Below, in pieces: positions 9,838 through 21,225 of a stretch of 26,799 bases of DNA (positions within the stretch are counted from its first letter, which is position 1; the number at the start of each line of letters is the position of its first letter). The DNA comes from Jimgerdemannia flammicorona (lineage: Eukaryota > Mucoromycota > Endogonomycetes > Endogonales > Endogonaceae), in contig RBNI01000806.1 in assembly GCA_003990745.1 (NCBI GenBank), forward strand, positions 1-26,799, given 5' to 3'. A program made the position numbers and the translations under genes. Under the pieces are notes generated by a model. That model did not search any database. It worked only from the letters and a program-made list of their open reading frames with translations, and had not been told where the DNA came from.

Positions 9838-11386
9838 ATGGGCCAGCAATACTCCAGATATAGGCGCAAGTCTCACAACTGCATCTTCGCCGCCAACCAT
9901 GGCCGTCCCCACGACGAACTCCCCGTGAAACTGGACCCGCCCACCTGGGTGGTCAGTCAGCCCAACTCGCCTGCTCTGTCGGCGGATCCGGCATTCCCCA
10001 GCGAAAGGCGCAGGTCCTCCTACTTCTTGCCGCACGACGATAATGAAGTCGATAGGTAGGTGGACGTATTCCAGATAAAACCAACTGCGTCGAGAGCTTG
10101 GTCGCTGACGAGTTGCGAACTTTCCGTTTCGACAGGCTACATCAGTTGAACTTTGTCATGAAGGAGGTGTTTGGCGGGTGAGTACTTATTTGACAGCTTC
10201 CCAACTTGCCTAATTTCTTTGGCGATCCGTCACCTAATGGCCGAAAAACTAAACTGTATCCCAACCCACTAGAAACATCATGCCAAGCGCCGAGCACTGC
10301 ATACGCGTGGGCGCGCGCGTCCTCGACATAGGGACTGGACCTGGGACTTGGATCCTGGTAAGCACGAAACTAACTCATTTTTCTCGCCTGGATCGATCGC
10401 CTCGCGCACAAAGCACTCATGTTCACGCCTCCGCACTCATCATCGCCAAAGGACACTGCGACCGATAACCCTGAGGCAGAGTTCATCGGCCTCGACATCT
10501 CCGGCATGTTTCCCATGACCATCAAACCGGGCAATGCCAACTTCGTGCAGGTGGACGTCGTTACAGAGGGGTTGCCATTCCCCTCGGAGTCATTCGACCT
10601 CGTGCAGATGAGAATGATGAACCTGGGTAAGGAGTTGACGCTCGATGGCTTCAATAGCATCTAATTGCTTTGCGAGGACGATAAAGGATGATGCGGATTT
10701 CATAACACCATTTCCTCTCTCTCTCTTCAGCGTGGACGAATGACGACTGGCCCAAAGTGATGTCCGAGATCTTTCGCGTCCTGAAACAGGGCGGATGTGT
10801 GCAAATGATGGAATTGCACGGCGATTACGTGACCAAGGACCCGGACGCCAAGCACTTCGTGGAGATGGGTGAGTGCACGCTTCCTAACGCTACTGTCAAC
10901 ACATGTGCTTGAAGTGCAGAACCATGACCACTAACTTGACCATGACCAAAACAGTACAACAGTTCATCATCGCCCAAAGAATGGATCCTTTCGTCGCCAC
11001 CCAACTCCCGGCCCTCCAAGAACAAGTCGGGTTCAAGGTCGTCCAGTACGACGTACGGAAAATCCCTATCGGTAAGTCCTCTTTCTCGTTCCCGCTCACG
11101 CATTCTCATCCCTCCCCATAACACTAACCCCCCTACTTCCTTCTACCCAGGCTGGGGCGGCGTAATCGGCAAGTTGATGATGGACGACATCCGGCAAGTG
11201 ATGCTTGGCAGCAAGTCAATCCTTGCGCCGGCGTTTGGGTTGGACGGGCGGGACTTCGACGGCTACATCGACCACATCATGCGCAGGTTCGGCCAGTCCC
11301 AGGCGTACGCCAACGGGTACATGGTCGTCGGACGAAAGCCAGCTGCAGGCGAGCGCCCGAAGGGGGCGATTGCGGTCGAGGAGTGA
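9838..11386 (+). CDS. SAM-dependent class I methyltransferase
   Basis: Seven exons inferred: 9838-10055, 10136-10177, 10273-10357, 10452-10626, 10731-10868, 10955-11071 and 11151-11386; GT-AG junctions keep frame and give 336 residues. The Rossmann-type fold is marked by motif I VLDIGTGPG (103-111), the acidic end of strand 2 in FIGLDIS (Asp130), the adenine-contacting Asp150 in FVQVDV, motif IV FDLVQMRMM (163-171), and a post-motif EIFRVLKQGGCVQMME. This is the methyltransferase type common in fungi, including LaeA/TAM-like proteins, where substrate is rarely predictable. Residues 1-70 are a basic, low-complexity extension that begins MGQQYS, a match to the N-myristoylation pattern (Gly2, Ser6). 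The substrate is unknown. The 5' flank is a tandem repeat array. Confidence 0.88.
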
Positions 11387-11996
11387 CGATGGGGTTCCGG
11401 ATCTGAATTCTATTGACATATATACTATATTAATCTGGTTTGGTTTGGTCTTTTGCGAACATTCTGAGGTTTTTTTTGTGATTTTCGTTTTGCTTTCACT
11501 TTTGTTCTGTACAGATATTTGCTTTCGTATTCTGTATTTCGTACACCGAGGACCGGAAAGACCGGGCGTAATTATGTATACCCTCAATATAATTCATTAC
11601 GTTTAATCTTTACAAGATCTCGCGGATAGCTCACGTGCATGGTGATTGCAGTGACTGGTACATATTCCAGGTTTTCCAGAGCGCTGTCAACAGAAAAAAG
11701 GAATAACTAAGCCATGTTTTCACAATTCTCAAATCCAAAGAGCCCGCTTCCAACCAATCCAAAAAGGCATGGGCTGAGAGAAAAGTTGAAGATTTACAGG
11801 CAATTGCAAATGATACAAGACATCAAAGTTCGTTCTTCGGGTGTAATAGTAAACTGTGTGACAGGGGCTCCGAGAAGAAAAAAAAAGGGGGGGATTTAAG
11901 ATCCTCAGCACGATCAACCACAACTTCCAACCCATTAAAACGGCCCAAACAGCGACAATAATTATGCAGCAATCCGTCCACAACGCTACCATCCCC
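11387..11996. other. Convergent intergenic region (3' UTRs)
   Basis: Lies between the 3' ends of the methyltransferase (+) and the ABC transporter (-). It is T-rich at 11410-11600 and contains an A8/G7 run at 11878-11894. No gene is supported. Confidence 0.6.
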
Positions 11997-14900
11997 TCAC
12001 CGCCTCTCGCGCACGAGCACCTTTAGGAACACGAAGGCCATAACCATGGTCCCGACAAACATGATTCCCAGCGCGCGCACGTCCTGCCAGTAGGCCTGGC
12101 CGTTAAAGCCGAAACGAGCGAGGATCACGGAGCCCGGGATCTGCGTTGAGGTAGATATTGCTGAATTAGAGACTTGAAAGGCGAACATGTACGATAGAAT
12201 GGATGGGAAAATTCGTTACCTTGATCTCGACGATGCTGTCGTCTCGTAATGTCATATCTTTGAGTTCGTTGACAATCAGGGCCTCGTAGCCGTAGTTGAA
12301 GAAGGAAAGGTATTGAACCCATCTGAGTGGTGTGTGATAATTGGATGAGGAATGGATCGGTTAGAAGCGCGATAAAAGCACACAAGATCACCACGGTTTG
12401 CAAAGACATCAGGGATGATAATAAGAGATATCCAAACAAGAATATATCTCACCTCAAGAATATAGGAATATGTTCTGTTCAAGACAATTTAAATTACGAA
12501 TAGTAAGTATCACATACCATTTAAGCAAGCGAGGAGCGACAACAAATCCCTACAACCCACACCCTCAACGCACCCTTATTCAACAGGAATCCTCCGAATA
12601 GCATAGCAAACAGCATGATAAGGCTTGCCAACAGGTTCCCCGCGCCAACGCTTTTGAAGGCGGTGGCGAAACATAGACAGACGCTGGCGGCGACGAGGTT
12701 GAAGAGCACGAGGACGAGCATGAATTTGGCGAAGACAATCACGTTGGGGTTCAGGCCCACCATGTAGTACGAGACAGAGCCCATCAGGAGCGGCGGGATC
12801 ATGCGCAGCGGAATGATGTCGAAAAGGACCTGGAGGTGAGGAAGCAGTGTTGGGATAGGGTTGTGAGCAGATGGGGTTTGTATCACAGTCTTGGTTAGAC
12901 TTGCGGAGACTAACATGGAAATGATAAGTGACAACGAAGAATACCTTGGACCAAAAATACGCTGCCGGTCCATAATACCCATTCTCCCTCTCTCTCATAA
13001 ACAGTACTCTCTCCTGCGCAAACAAGTCAAGCGAGCTCGTGCTCGCAAACCCAAGCAACGCGCACATGAAAAACAGCACGCCGAGCCTATTCTGTACGCC
13101 CGGTAAATCATTATCAACTTGCCAGAACAAAGCTCCGAGTAGAATCCCCAACCCAAGCGCGATAACGCAATGAGCAAGGAACAAAAACGGGTCCCTGTAC
13201 AAATTCGTGAACGTTCGCGACGAGAGTAGCGAGAACTCATGCAAGAACGCTGGCAACGACAGCGCGGCGTCGGATCCCGCGCCGAAGGATCCGAACCGGG
13301 AAGCTACGGAAGGGGGGACGTTGAGTGGCTCGCCACCGACAGTGTTCCTGATGGCGGCGCGGACGGATTCGGCCATGTCGGAGTTGCGATATCCCTCGAT
13401 GAGGGTGTGGGAATGGTTGGAGGAAGTTAGCAGGCGCAACTCGTCGTGGTGGTCCGGCAGGTCCGCCATGCCCTCGATAGCCTGCGTGAGCGGGTGCACG
13501 GGTGGGTCGGATAGCGTCGGCGAGGTGGGCCGCGGTTGCGTTGTGGGCAAGTCTTCGAGCGCTCGTGTGCTCGCAATTGAGGTCGTGCTGTTGGAACGCC
13601 GCGAGAGGAAGGGGACGGTGAAGCTCGAGGGAGGGGTTTCGGGGTCCGCGGGTGGGGGTGTTGATGCGCTGGGTTTGTTCATCGTTAGGTCGACTGTGGA
13701 TGTTCGACGAGTATATTGAGGCGTTCAGATATAAGGTGTGAGAGACCCGATAAAAACTTACTAATCCTACAACACGCAAAACAGCGAGAAGACAATGCTT
13801 CCACCACCGCAGGCCCAGACTTACTCAAATAGTCCGCAATGTTATATTCCGACGGGATTGGGTACCCTATTGACGCGAAATAGTTCGTTGCCAGCTGGGC
13901 AGGACCAAAGTACACCTAAAGATGGACAAAACCCGATTCATGAAGGGCGATAAGACATCTGTCTAGTCACGATGCCATAAAAAATCCGTACACGATCCAA
14001 TACCAACCGTGCGACCCTCCGCGAGAAGTAGGAGCGAGTCGAACATCTTGTAGATGTTGGATCGGGGCTAGAAAGCGAATGAGTTAAAATGATTTGACGT
14101 ATGAGTTAGGTGGCATAGACCTCGTCAAATCTGTCGATCTCGCATCACATCACATTCCAACTCCGCCTACCTGATGAATCGTCACAACGACCGTCCTCCG
14201 ATGTACCCTGGCCAGCTTCTTCAAGCACTCCATAACGACATAAGCATTATATGAATCCAACCCACTCGTCGGTTCATCCAAAAACAAAATACTCGGGCTG
14301 GTCACCAGCTCCTTCCCAATCGACACCCTCCTCTTCTCGCCCCCGCTAATCCCCCTTCGACCTGGGATGCCGACTCTCGTATCGGCGATATGGGATATGC
14401 CAAGCTCCGCCATGGTGTCCTCAACGCGGCGCTGCTTAATCCTGAGGGGCATGGAACGCGGCAGGCGCAGCAGAGCCGAGTACATAAGTGTCTCGCGCAC
14501 CGTCAATGTGCCCATTAGTACGTCCTCCTGATCCACGTAGCCTGCAAGCTTCTTAAACTGGCGCCGGGCGGGGATCGCGTTGTTGATCAGAACGGAGCCT
14601 GTTACGGTGCCGCGCTTGGGCTTGCGCGCGAGGATGTCTAGGAAGGAGGACTTGCCGGCGCCGGAGGGGCCCATGATGGCTAACATCTCGCCGGGTTGAA
14701 CAAGACCTGAGACGGAGGTTAGGATGGGCTTGCCGGCTGGGAAGAGATGGTGATAAAGTGGGCGGAAATGGTGTGTTTGTTAGCAAGGCTTCGCGAACTT
14801 CTCGCAACCCCACCACTTCACTTCACACTTACCGACATTATACGACATATCGCTAAACACTAGCGTGGCGGTCCCTCTTGTGCTCTCGAACAGCGACTCC

Positions 14901-17049
14901 TCCTCGTTGTACACCTCGTCGTCTGAATCATCCAACCGGATGTCCCCACCGGCCGAGAAGACCTTGCGCTGCCCCCGTAGGACGAGGTTGGTGCCTAGGG
15001 ACAGAAATGGGGAAATGGTTGGCTTCAGGCGATGCAGGGAAGACAAATGCAAAGTGTCGGTGCGAGGGCGGGAGGGGGCGGGGACGGGACGTACCAACCC
15101 AGATGATCACGGCACCGATGAAGATAGAGCCGACGATCCAGGCCTCGATAGTGCGCGAGAATTTGTGCTATGGGGGAATGGGGAAACCCAGTATGAGAAC
15201 GCCTTGACATACAGCATCTAAAAATGGGCGATCTCTCCCTACAGACTCGAACATCTTGATAAATTTATCATCGCCACAAAATCCTGACCGAAATCCTTAT
15301 CTAGCACTCACCGGGATGGGATTGACGTCCAAGAAGTCCTGTTCATTCGCGCACTCGCCGACATCGCAGTTGAGGTCGATGTTGTCCGGGAAAAAGTCCT
15401 TGAGCTTCGAGTACTCTGAGCGCGGGCATCGCATTGTGTTAACGAAGATGAGTGATTTTTATAGTGCCGGATCGCATGATGCACAACTCTCAACCGCAAC
15501 TCACCGTTATACCAACAGTCCTTGCCGTTCCGGCAGTACCATTCAGATGGGCCGCGGACGTTGTTCAGCAGTTCGCTCATGTCTATCGCAATTCCAGGAG
15601 TGGTCCGATGTATGCATGGCACGAGCGGAGAGAATGAGGGTCAGTACACAAAACTAGTCACGCGAATCCTTCAAACACCATCACCAAACCCACAGAAGAC
15701 GTGTGGAACCAAGCGAAACCGAACAACGCCGAACAGAAAGCGCTTTAACGTACCAATCTCCCCGCCGCAGAGCCACGCGTTTGAAATGCACCCGCATTCG
15801 GATTTTGCACATGAGCCGTGCACGTCGTTGTCACCGGATCCTGGCGTCGTCAATGTAATTGAGGAAGGAAAGTCAGGATCCATGACTCAACATGGCGAAA
15901 TCGACAAGACGAGATCCCTTGGAGAAGTAACAAAGTTTTCATACTCACTCTCCTGCGAGCATTCGTTCATGTTGCAGTAGAACTGCTCTTGAGACCCCTT
16001 CCAGACTACAGACGCGTCGGGATAAACAAATGGTACGAAACGATGAGTAATGGTGTGACGCGAGATGGATGAGCACGGATCATCCCTCCCCTTCTTGCAT
16101 ATTTCTTACTTCTCCTGTCTCAATACAACCCAAGGAAACCACGATCAAACCTACACTGGAAAACACAGGAACTCTTCTCCCACTCGCACTGTAACGAGAC
16201 GTGGGTGTCATCAATCCACGGGATGTCTGCGGAAGATACACGTGCGGAACCGATCAGAACGGGGAGGTCAACTTTTCATGCCGCAAATCACAGATGTTCA
16301 TCTGCTCACGCGCGTCACGTCGCAGTACAGGTCTACAACGACCGAAGAAAAGAGATGGTGAGGGAGGGGCGTACTCGTCGTGTCGCACCAGGCGTGCATC
16401 TGCTTTAGTCCGACGGCGGTCTTGATACAGGTTGCATTTTCGCCCTTGATGGAGTGGCACGAGGAGTCCGATTGGCAAACGTTGCAGTTGACGCCGCCCC
16501 AGCTGGTGGTTAGGAGATTTGTGTTTAAAGTGTTGAAAGAGTGTCAGGGAGAGGGGCAGACGGAAGAGCGTGACAAAGAGGGTAGAGTATCGCGACAGAG
16601 AAAACACTCAACGTGCACAGAAACATATAAAGAAGCGAGGCCAGAACAATACCCTGAATCACAGCTGCAGGTTTCACCATCTCGAGGCTTCCGGTCAGAA
16701 GAGGCGAGCGACCCACACAATGGCTGCACGCAGTCCAATCCACCTAGCGGTATAAGAAAAGGCGAGGCGCGTTTAGATGTCTGCACATTGCTACCGTAGA
16801 TCTGGAAAGAAGAAAAAGCATACCCCAGCCAACTGGACAATGACAAAGTCCCGAGTCGCCGCACTGTCCGCCATTGACGCACTTGTTGTTCGAGGTTTTG
16901 CAGTTGAAACACGGCGGGCAGACCGGGCAGGTATTCGGGTCGTCGACGGCCCTAGATTTGGGAGGCGAGAGCTGGGCCGAGGCGAAGGTTAAGGCGGAGA
17001 AGAAAAGAAGGAGGAGGAGGAGGTTCGTAGGTCGTGGTGACCGTTTCAT
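11997..17049 (-). CDS. ADP1: Adp1-type ABCG transporter with EGF-like ectodomain
   Basis: Minus strand, 18 exons inferred: 17049-16824, 16743-16653, 16502-16375, 16226-16155, 16005-15949, 15840-15754, 15582-15505, 15415-15312, 15167-15095, 14994-14833, 14736-14171, 14067-14008, 13915-13825, 13693-12945, 12829-12574, 12474-12453, 12322-12220 and 12140-11997. All junctions are GT-AG and in frame, giving 1022 residues (yeast Adp1 is of similar size). Order: signal peptide (1-25, LLLLLLFFSALTFASA); Cys-rich EGF-like ectodomain (about 34-280, with CPPCFNC and GWGGVNCNVC); membrane segment (about 288-306); nucleotide-binding domain with Walker A GPSGAGKS (382-389), signature ISGGEKRR (489-496), Walker B ILFLDEP (509-515) and H-loop His547; a Ser/Pro-rich linker of about 150 residues; then the ABC2 membrane domain. 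A half transporter that probably dimerises; its substrate is unknown. One exon is only 22 nt. Confidence 0.93.
12453..12474 (-). other. ADP1: 22-nt microexon of the ABC transporter
   Basis: Between exon 15 (ends AAT AAG G) and exon 17 (starts A TGG GTT CAA). The 22 bases, flanked by ACAG and GTGAGA, restore frame and encode HIPIFL between LLNKE and RWVQYLSFFNYGYEA, which is where ABCG proteins normally have an LLN...IP..LRW..YLS loop. Confidence 0.75.
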
Positions 17050-17847
17050 TGTAAAGGGTGGGAGAAGCGCAGCACGCACAGACCGTGTTGGGGGGGGGGG
17101 GATATTCAAATGTTGGCAGTCTCGGGACAGCTCGACTGTGTTACTCGAATCAGCCACTTCAACCCTTCATCCAACCCTGCAACATTCATCCCAATTCACG
17201 AACCCGTCCGTGCGTTGCATCCGTACCTCGCGAGCCTCCCACTGTATGTGAATCGAGGCCAGCCATCGTTCGTCCAATAATATACATGCTATTTCCCACA
17301 TCATCCGCGAATGCAAAGGTAATTGTAAAGACGTGCCCCGCATCATTCTTCCGTTTGATACGAAAATGAAACCATGTCGCTTCATACGTTCAAGTGTCAT
17401 GACACATTCCTATAATACAGACAGAACAAAACCAGCTTGAATAAGAAAATCCCTGCGCAACTCACAGCATTTCTTTCTCGACGACGAACATAAAAAGACC
17501 GTAATAATCGTGATCCTGTTCCCCAATCTCTCATTTGTCCCGCAATGGATAGATCCCGCCGCGTGGCACGTCGGTACGATCGGAGCCGAATCTACCCACG
17601 TTGCGCGGGACACAAGGCGAGCGCGCCGATCAGTCGAAATTAGGGGGTGGAAGTGTGGAGGTTCTGGACGAGTCGTACTTGGGAGAAATGAGCCATACGT
17701 CAACGTTGCCGGCACTAGACGATACCGTAGAGGTATGATCAAGAGAAAGTTCAATTATGGAGTGGGGTCTATGCGATGGACTGAACAATTTTGGCAAAGT
17801 GGTATTCCCGATCTTGTCAATATATTGTCCAAAGCTGAGTGGTCCGC
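17050..17847. other. Divergent intergenic region, ABC transporter / acyltransferase
   Basis: About 0.8 kb between two divergently transcribed genes, so probably a shared promoter region. A run of about 13 G lies at 17090-17101, some 40 bases upstream of the transporter ATG. A long plus-strand frame crosses 17510-18295 but has no recognisable product. Confidence 0.55.
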
Positions 17848-20193
17848 ATGCGTCCGTCCATCCACAGACACTCTCCTCGTGCGTGAGAGACCAACGACCG
17901 CCAAAATTGAAGGTGGTACAGTGACTGCAAGTCCTAAACAGGCAACAAATGCGAAAAACAACGAAACCTTCGAGACACCGACAAAACCCTTCAACCTGAC
18001 TGACACTCAACCCAACCCAACTCTATCACACACACACACACACCCATCCACCCACACACACACGCACACACATTCCCCACCTAACAACCCCCCACATCAG
18101 CACGCTGGACTACATACACTTTATCGTGGGCAACACCAAGGCCCTGATCTATGGCACCGCCTTGTTTGGGTATGTGCGGATCCTTGGCTTCTTTACCCTT
18201 TCGAGCCGAGCCCTTCTCCCCTTGCGAGAATCCCGGCGAAACACACCAGATGGCGCCGCACACATACGTACGTTCCAACATCCTATGACTCATAAATCCT
18301 TTCCCCACAACCCCGTGCAGATTCGTTGGCACCCTGCAGATCGTGCAGGTCGCCTCGTTCTTCCTGACGCCGATATCGAAACGGCTGGTTTTCAACATCA
18401 ACTCGGGACTATGCGGGGCTGTTTGGACGGTCATGCAGGTAAGCATGAGATTATAGGGATGTGGAGGTGCTGAGGCGACCGGCTGAGCGAAGGCTTGTAC
18501 TGATCTATTTTCCTTTTTCGTCTGAATCGCCACCCACCCCACGTTTCTGCAGTTTATTCTCGAGGTGGGTATTTCCGATCCCTAGTTGAACCACGTTTCA
18601 TCTTCCCACACGCCTTCAAGGCTCAAAGAACACCCCTTGATCAGAATTTAATTTTTAATTTTATTCTAACTCACAGAAACATCACCAGGCGCACATTACA
18701 TTCTCAGGCGACGAGATCCCGGAAGAGGAGTCGGCGATCGTGATGGCAAACCACCGGTCGTGGACGGATTTTTACATGATTCACTCGGTGGCGATCCGTA
18801 AGAAGATGCTGAGCAATTGCAAGGTGAAGATCGGGGGATTTAGGTTACGGTTTTGGGTAGCGTGTCAATGATTGAGGGCAGGGGCTCAGGATAGTCATAT
18901 GAAAGCGAGACAGGTGGTTCAACGATTACTCACACATTTTTATTTTACATGTACCATCTTTTTTGCTTTTTCTTCTTATTTTTACAGTATTTTGTCAAAG
19001 ATTCCCTTAAGTTTGTAAGCTTTATTACCTTTCCGTTTTTCTATTGTGACCCTCCTTTCTGTTTCGCCCACGGCACTTCATCAATGTCCACGATCCCTGA
19101 CCTCCCTTCTTTCATTGAATCTTTCTGATTCCAGCTGCCGTTCTTTGGATGGGGCATGTGGGTATGTAGACGTGAACAGTCGAATGGGGATTTTGACGGC
19201 AAGAGAAGACAGAAATGGCAATGTTGAGAATTGCGGAGGCGATCTAGAAAGGAGGAGGGACGTCGTGACGTCGGCATTTTCACAGTCTGTCGGGTTGGAA
19301 GCCAGTGATATTCTCTAAATGTTTGTCTCGTCCTCGTCTTCAGCTCATGGGCATGATCTTTGTCAAGCGCAATTGGGTCAAGGTATGTTTCTTCGCTTCT
19401 TGTGTGTTACTCAAACATGTGATTCGATTTGCTGACGCACTTTGCGATATCGTTCGTTTTATAGGATCAAGCCAAGATCAATCAGATGTTTGCGACAATC
19501 AACGAGTTCAAATCGCCGGTGTGGATCATTAGCTTCGTGGAGGGGACGAGATTCACGCCGCAGAAGCTTGTTGATGTGAGTTTGATAGACGTGTATTGTC
19601 TCTGCTTTTGTGATATCTTTTGAATAATATGAGATAAAGCAAGAAATTGGTGTAGTTGGGTTTATCATTCGCAATGTTGGTTGTGGTTTTAATCATCATT
19701 CATTTTTACACTTTTACCATCAGTCCCAACTTTTCTCGCAAGAGCGCGGTCTCCCCGTCATGAAGAACCTGCTTGTTCCCCGCACGAAAGGGTTCGTCGC
19801 GTGTGTGCAAAAGCTGCGAAACAGTCATGTCCACTACGTCTACGGTATGCCTACATCTTCCACTGTACATCAAGATTCTATATTCACCAAATAGCTCACA
19901 CTCTTCGTCTCCCGCCCTCAGACCTAACTATCGCCTACAACCACCGCCTGGAAGGCCTCAGGGGCTTTGGTATTCCACCGGACATGCTTCGGGTCCACGC
20001 GGGCCGGCTCTCGCCCGAATATGACTTCCACATCCACGTGCGGCGGTACCCGATTGCGGAACTGCCCGAGGAGGACGAGGCGCTGGCGGAGTGGGTTCAT
20101 GACCGGTACGTGGAGAAGGACCGCATCCTCGAGAGGCTGAAGGATAAGTGGATTGACGGTGTCGAAGGCGGCGTGTGGACCGAGAGCTGGTAA
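17848..20193 (+). CDS. LPAAT-family acyltransferase (PlsC domain)
   Basis: Firm exons: 18101-18169, 18321-18438, 18553-18564, 18677-18823, 18988-19014, 19135-19161, 19344-19382, 19465-19575, 19724-19844 and 19922-20193, all GT-AG and in frame. A 5' exon is needed; 17848-17882 (ATG, then GTGAGA donor, correct phase) is a candidate only. With it the protein has 325 residues. Motifs: hydrophobic segment FVGTLQIVQVASFFLTP (36-52), block I NHRSWTD (103-109, catalytic His104/Asp109), hydrophobic LPFFGWGMWLMGMIFVKR (about 137-154), block III FVEGTRFTP (182-190), then LVPRTKGF. These are the blocks of 1-acylglycerol-3-phosphate acyltransferases and relatives that acylate lysophospholipids at the ER; the C-terminal part resembles the AGPAT3-5/LCLAT branch. 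The exact acceptor is not readable. Exon 4 is only 12 nt. Divergent from the ABC transporter. Confidence 0.88.
18025..18072 (+). repeat. (CA)n microsatellite in the putative first intron
   Basis: An imperfect CA repeat interrupted by CCATCCACC, just before the acceptor at 18100 of the acyltransferase gene. In this model it lies inside the first intron, near the branch/acceptor region. Confidence 0.75.
18553..18564 (+). other. 12-nt microexon of the acyltransferase
   Basis: TTTATTCTCGAG, preceded by TTTCTGCAG and followed by GTGGGT. It encodes Phe-Ile-Leu-Glu and links VWTVMQ to KHHQAHITFSG in phase 0. Skipping it also keeps frame, so only transcripts can prove it. Confidence 0.65.
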
Positions 20194-21225
20194 TGGGCGG
20201 ATTGAGCGGAAGGATACGGAATTGGTCGTTGTGAGAGAAAATGGAAATGGACGTGCGTGTTTGTGGGGGGTTTGGTGGGTCAGGGCCATATATACCCCTG
20301 CGGGATCAGGAATGCTTTCCGCTTTACTTAATGATCGCCTACAGCCCTTTTACATACAGGCATTTGTCGCCATAATAATAGATTCGTTCTTTTTACAATA
20401 TGTATCTGCCCTTCTTTAGTGTTTTAATTGATGTCGGTGAATTTCTCATTTCTTTGTGAGGTCCTATAGTTAGGCTCTGGGTATACATATGATCTTGTGA
20501 CGCCACCAACACCGTCCAAACGATCCTTGACAGCCTAAAGATAGTCGTTGAGATGGACGTCGACGGTCTTAATATCCGTTCGGAAATTCCCAAAGAGCCT
20601 TCCCGATTCGCGAATAAGAAGGTGAGCATCGCAATGTCGACAACAAGTGTGATACGAGGGAGCTGGCGATGAGCGCGAGCATGTTGGACTGACTCAGACA
20701 GCTGCCCAGGTAAGGGCGGAAATCGTTGTGTCATAGGCGAACACTAGGAAAAATCTCCAGTGTTCCTTCATCTGTTCGATGGATATGGTGGACGGAGGGG
20801 GTCGTAATGAATGAAAGGACAGAGAGGAATGGAACGATGGGGTGATTATAGCGACTGAATCCCGAGCCAACGCGATATTGTGGCAAATATACTTTAAAAG
20901 TCCCCGAAAATGAGTGGAATAAGAGTCATACATCGGGAGATACACTGATACATGTCTTGCCATGCTCCAAGATGTACCAATCTTACAGTCTGTACAAGTG
21001 GAAGCTTTCTCGCAAACGGTATGTTACTATCCCAGATGGTAATCAGCCAACTACAATGTTAAATATTGAATTTGGTTTGACAGAAGAGGTTCTTGGTCAT
21101 GATCGCAACCAAGAAAGCAACAATACAAAGAGTACGATTCGAAAGACATTTTATAATACTAACAAGTTGAAGTTAATATAGTATCACTCCATGCTATACT
21201 ACGTACACAAAATCAACAATGGGAT
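20194..21225. other. Intergenic region with coding-like minus-strand remnants
   Basis: Downstream of the acyltransferase and of the caspase-like gene. Minus-strand frames at 20393-20963 have short protein-like stretches, for example LVVDIAMLTFLFANREGSLG and, in another frame, AVKDRLDGVGGVTRSYVYPE, the latter preceded by a CTTTAG acceptor-like site. They could be exons of a small spliced gene or a decayed gene; I could not build a consistent model and do not name a family. Confidence 0.35.

Noticed and set aside
12576..13682. Single 368-codon frame as a stand-alone transporter gene
   Set aside because: It is exon 14 of the transporter read through the intron at 12944-12830 in the wrong phase; splicing restores the ABC2 membrane domain.
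17510..18295. 261-codon plus-strand frame
   Set aside because: Runs through a CA microsatellite and across exon 2 and its intron in the wrong frame; no recognisable domain. Its first part could overlap a real 5' exon of the acyltransferase, which remains open.
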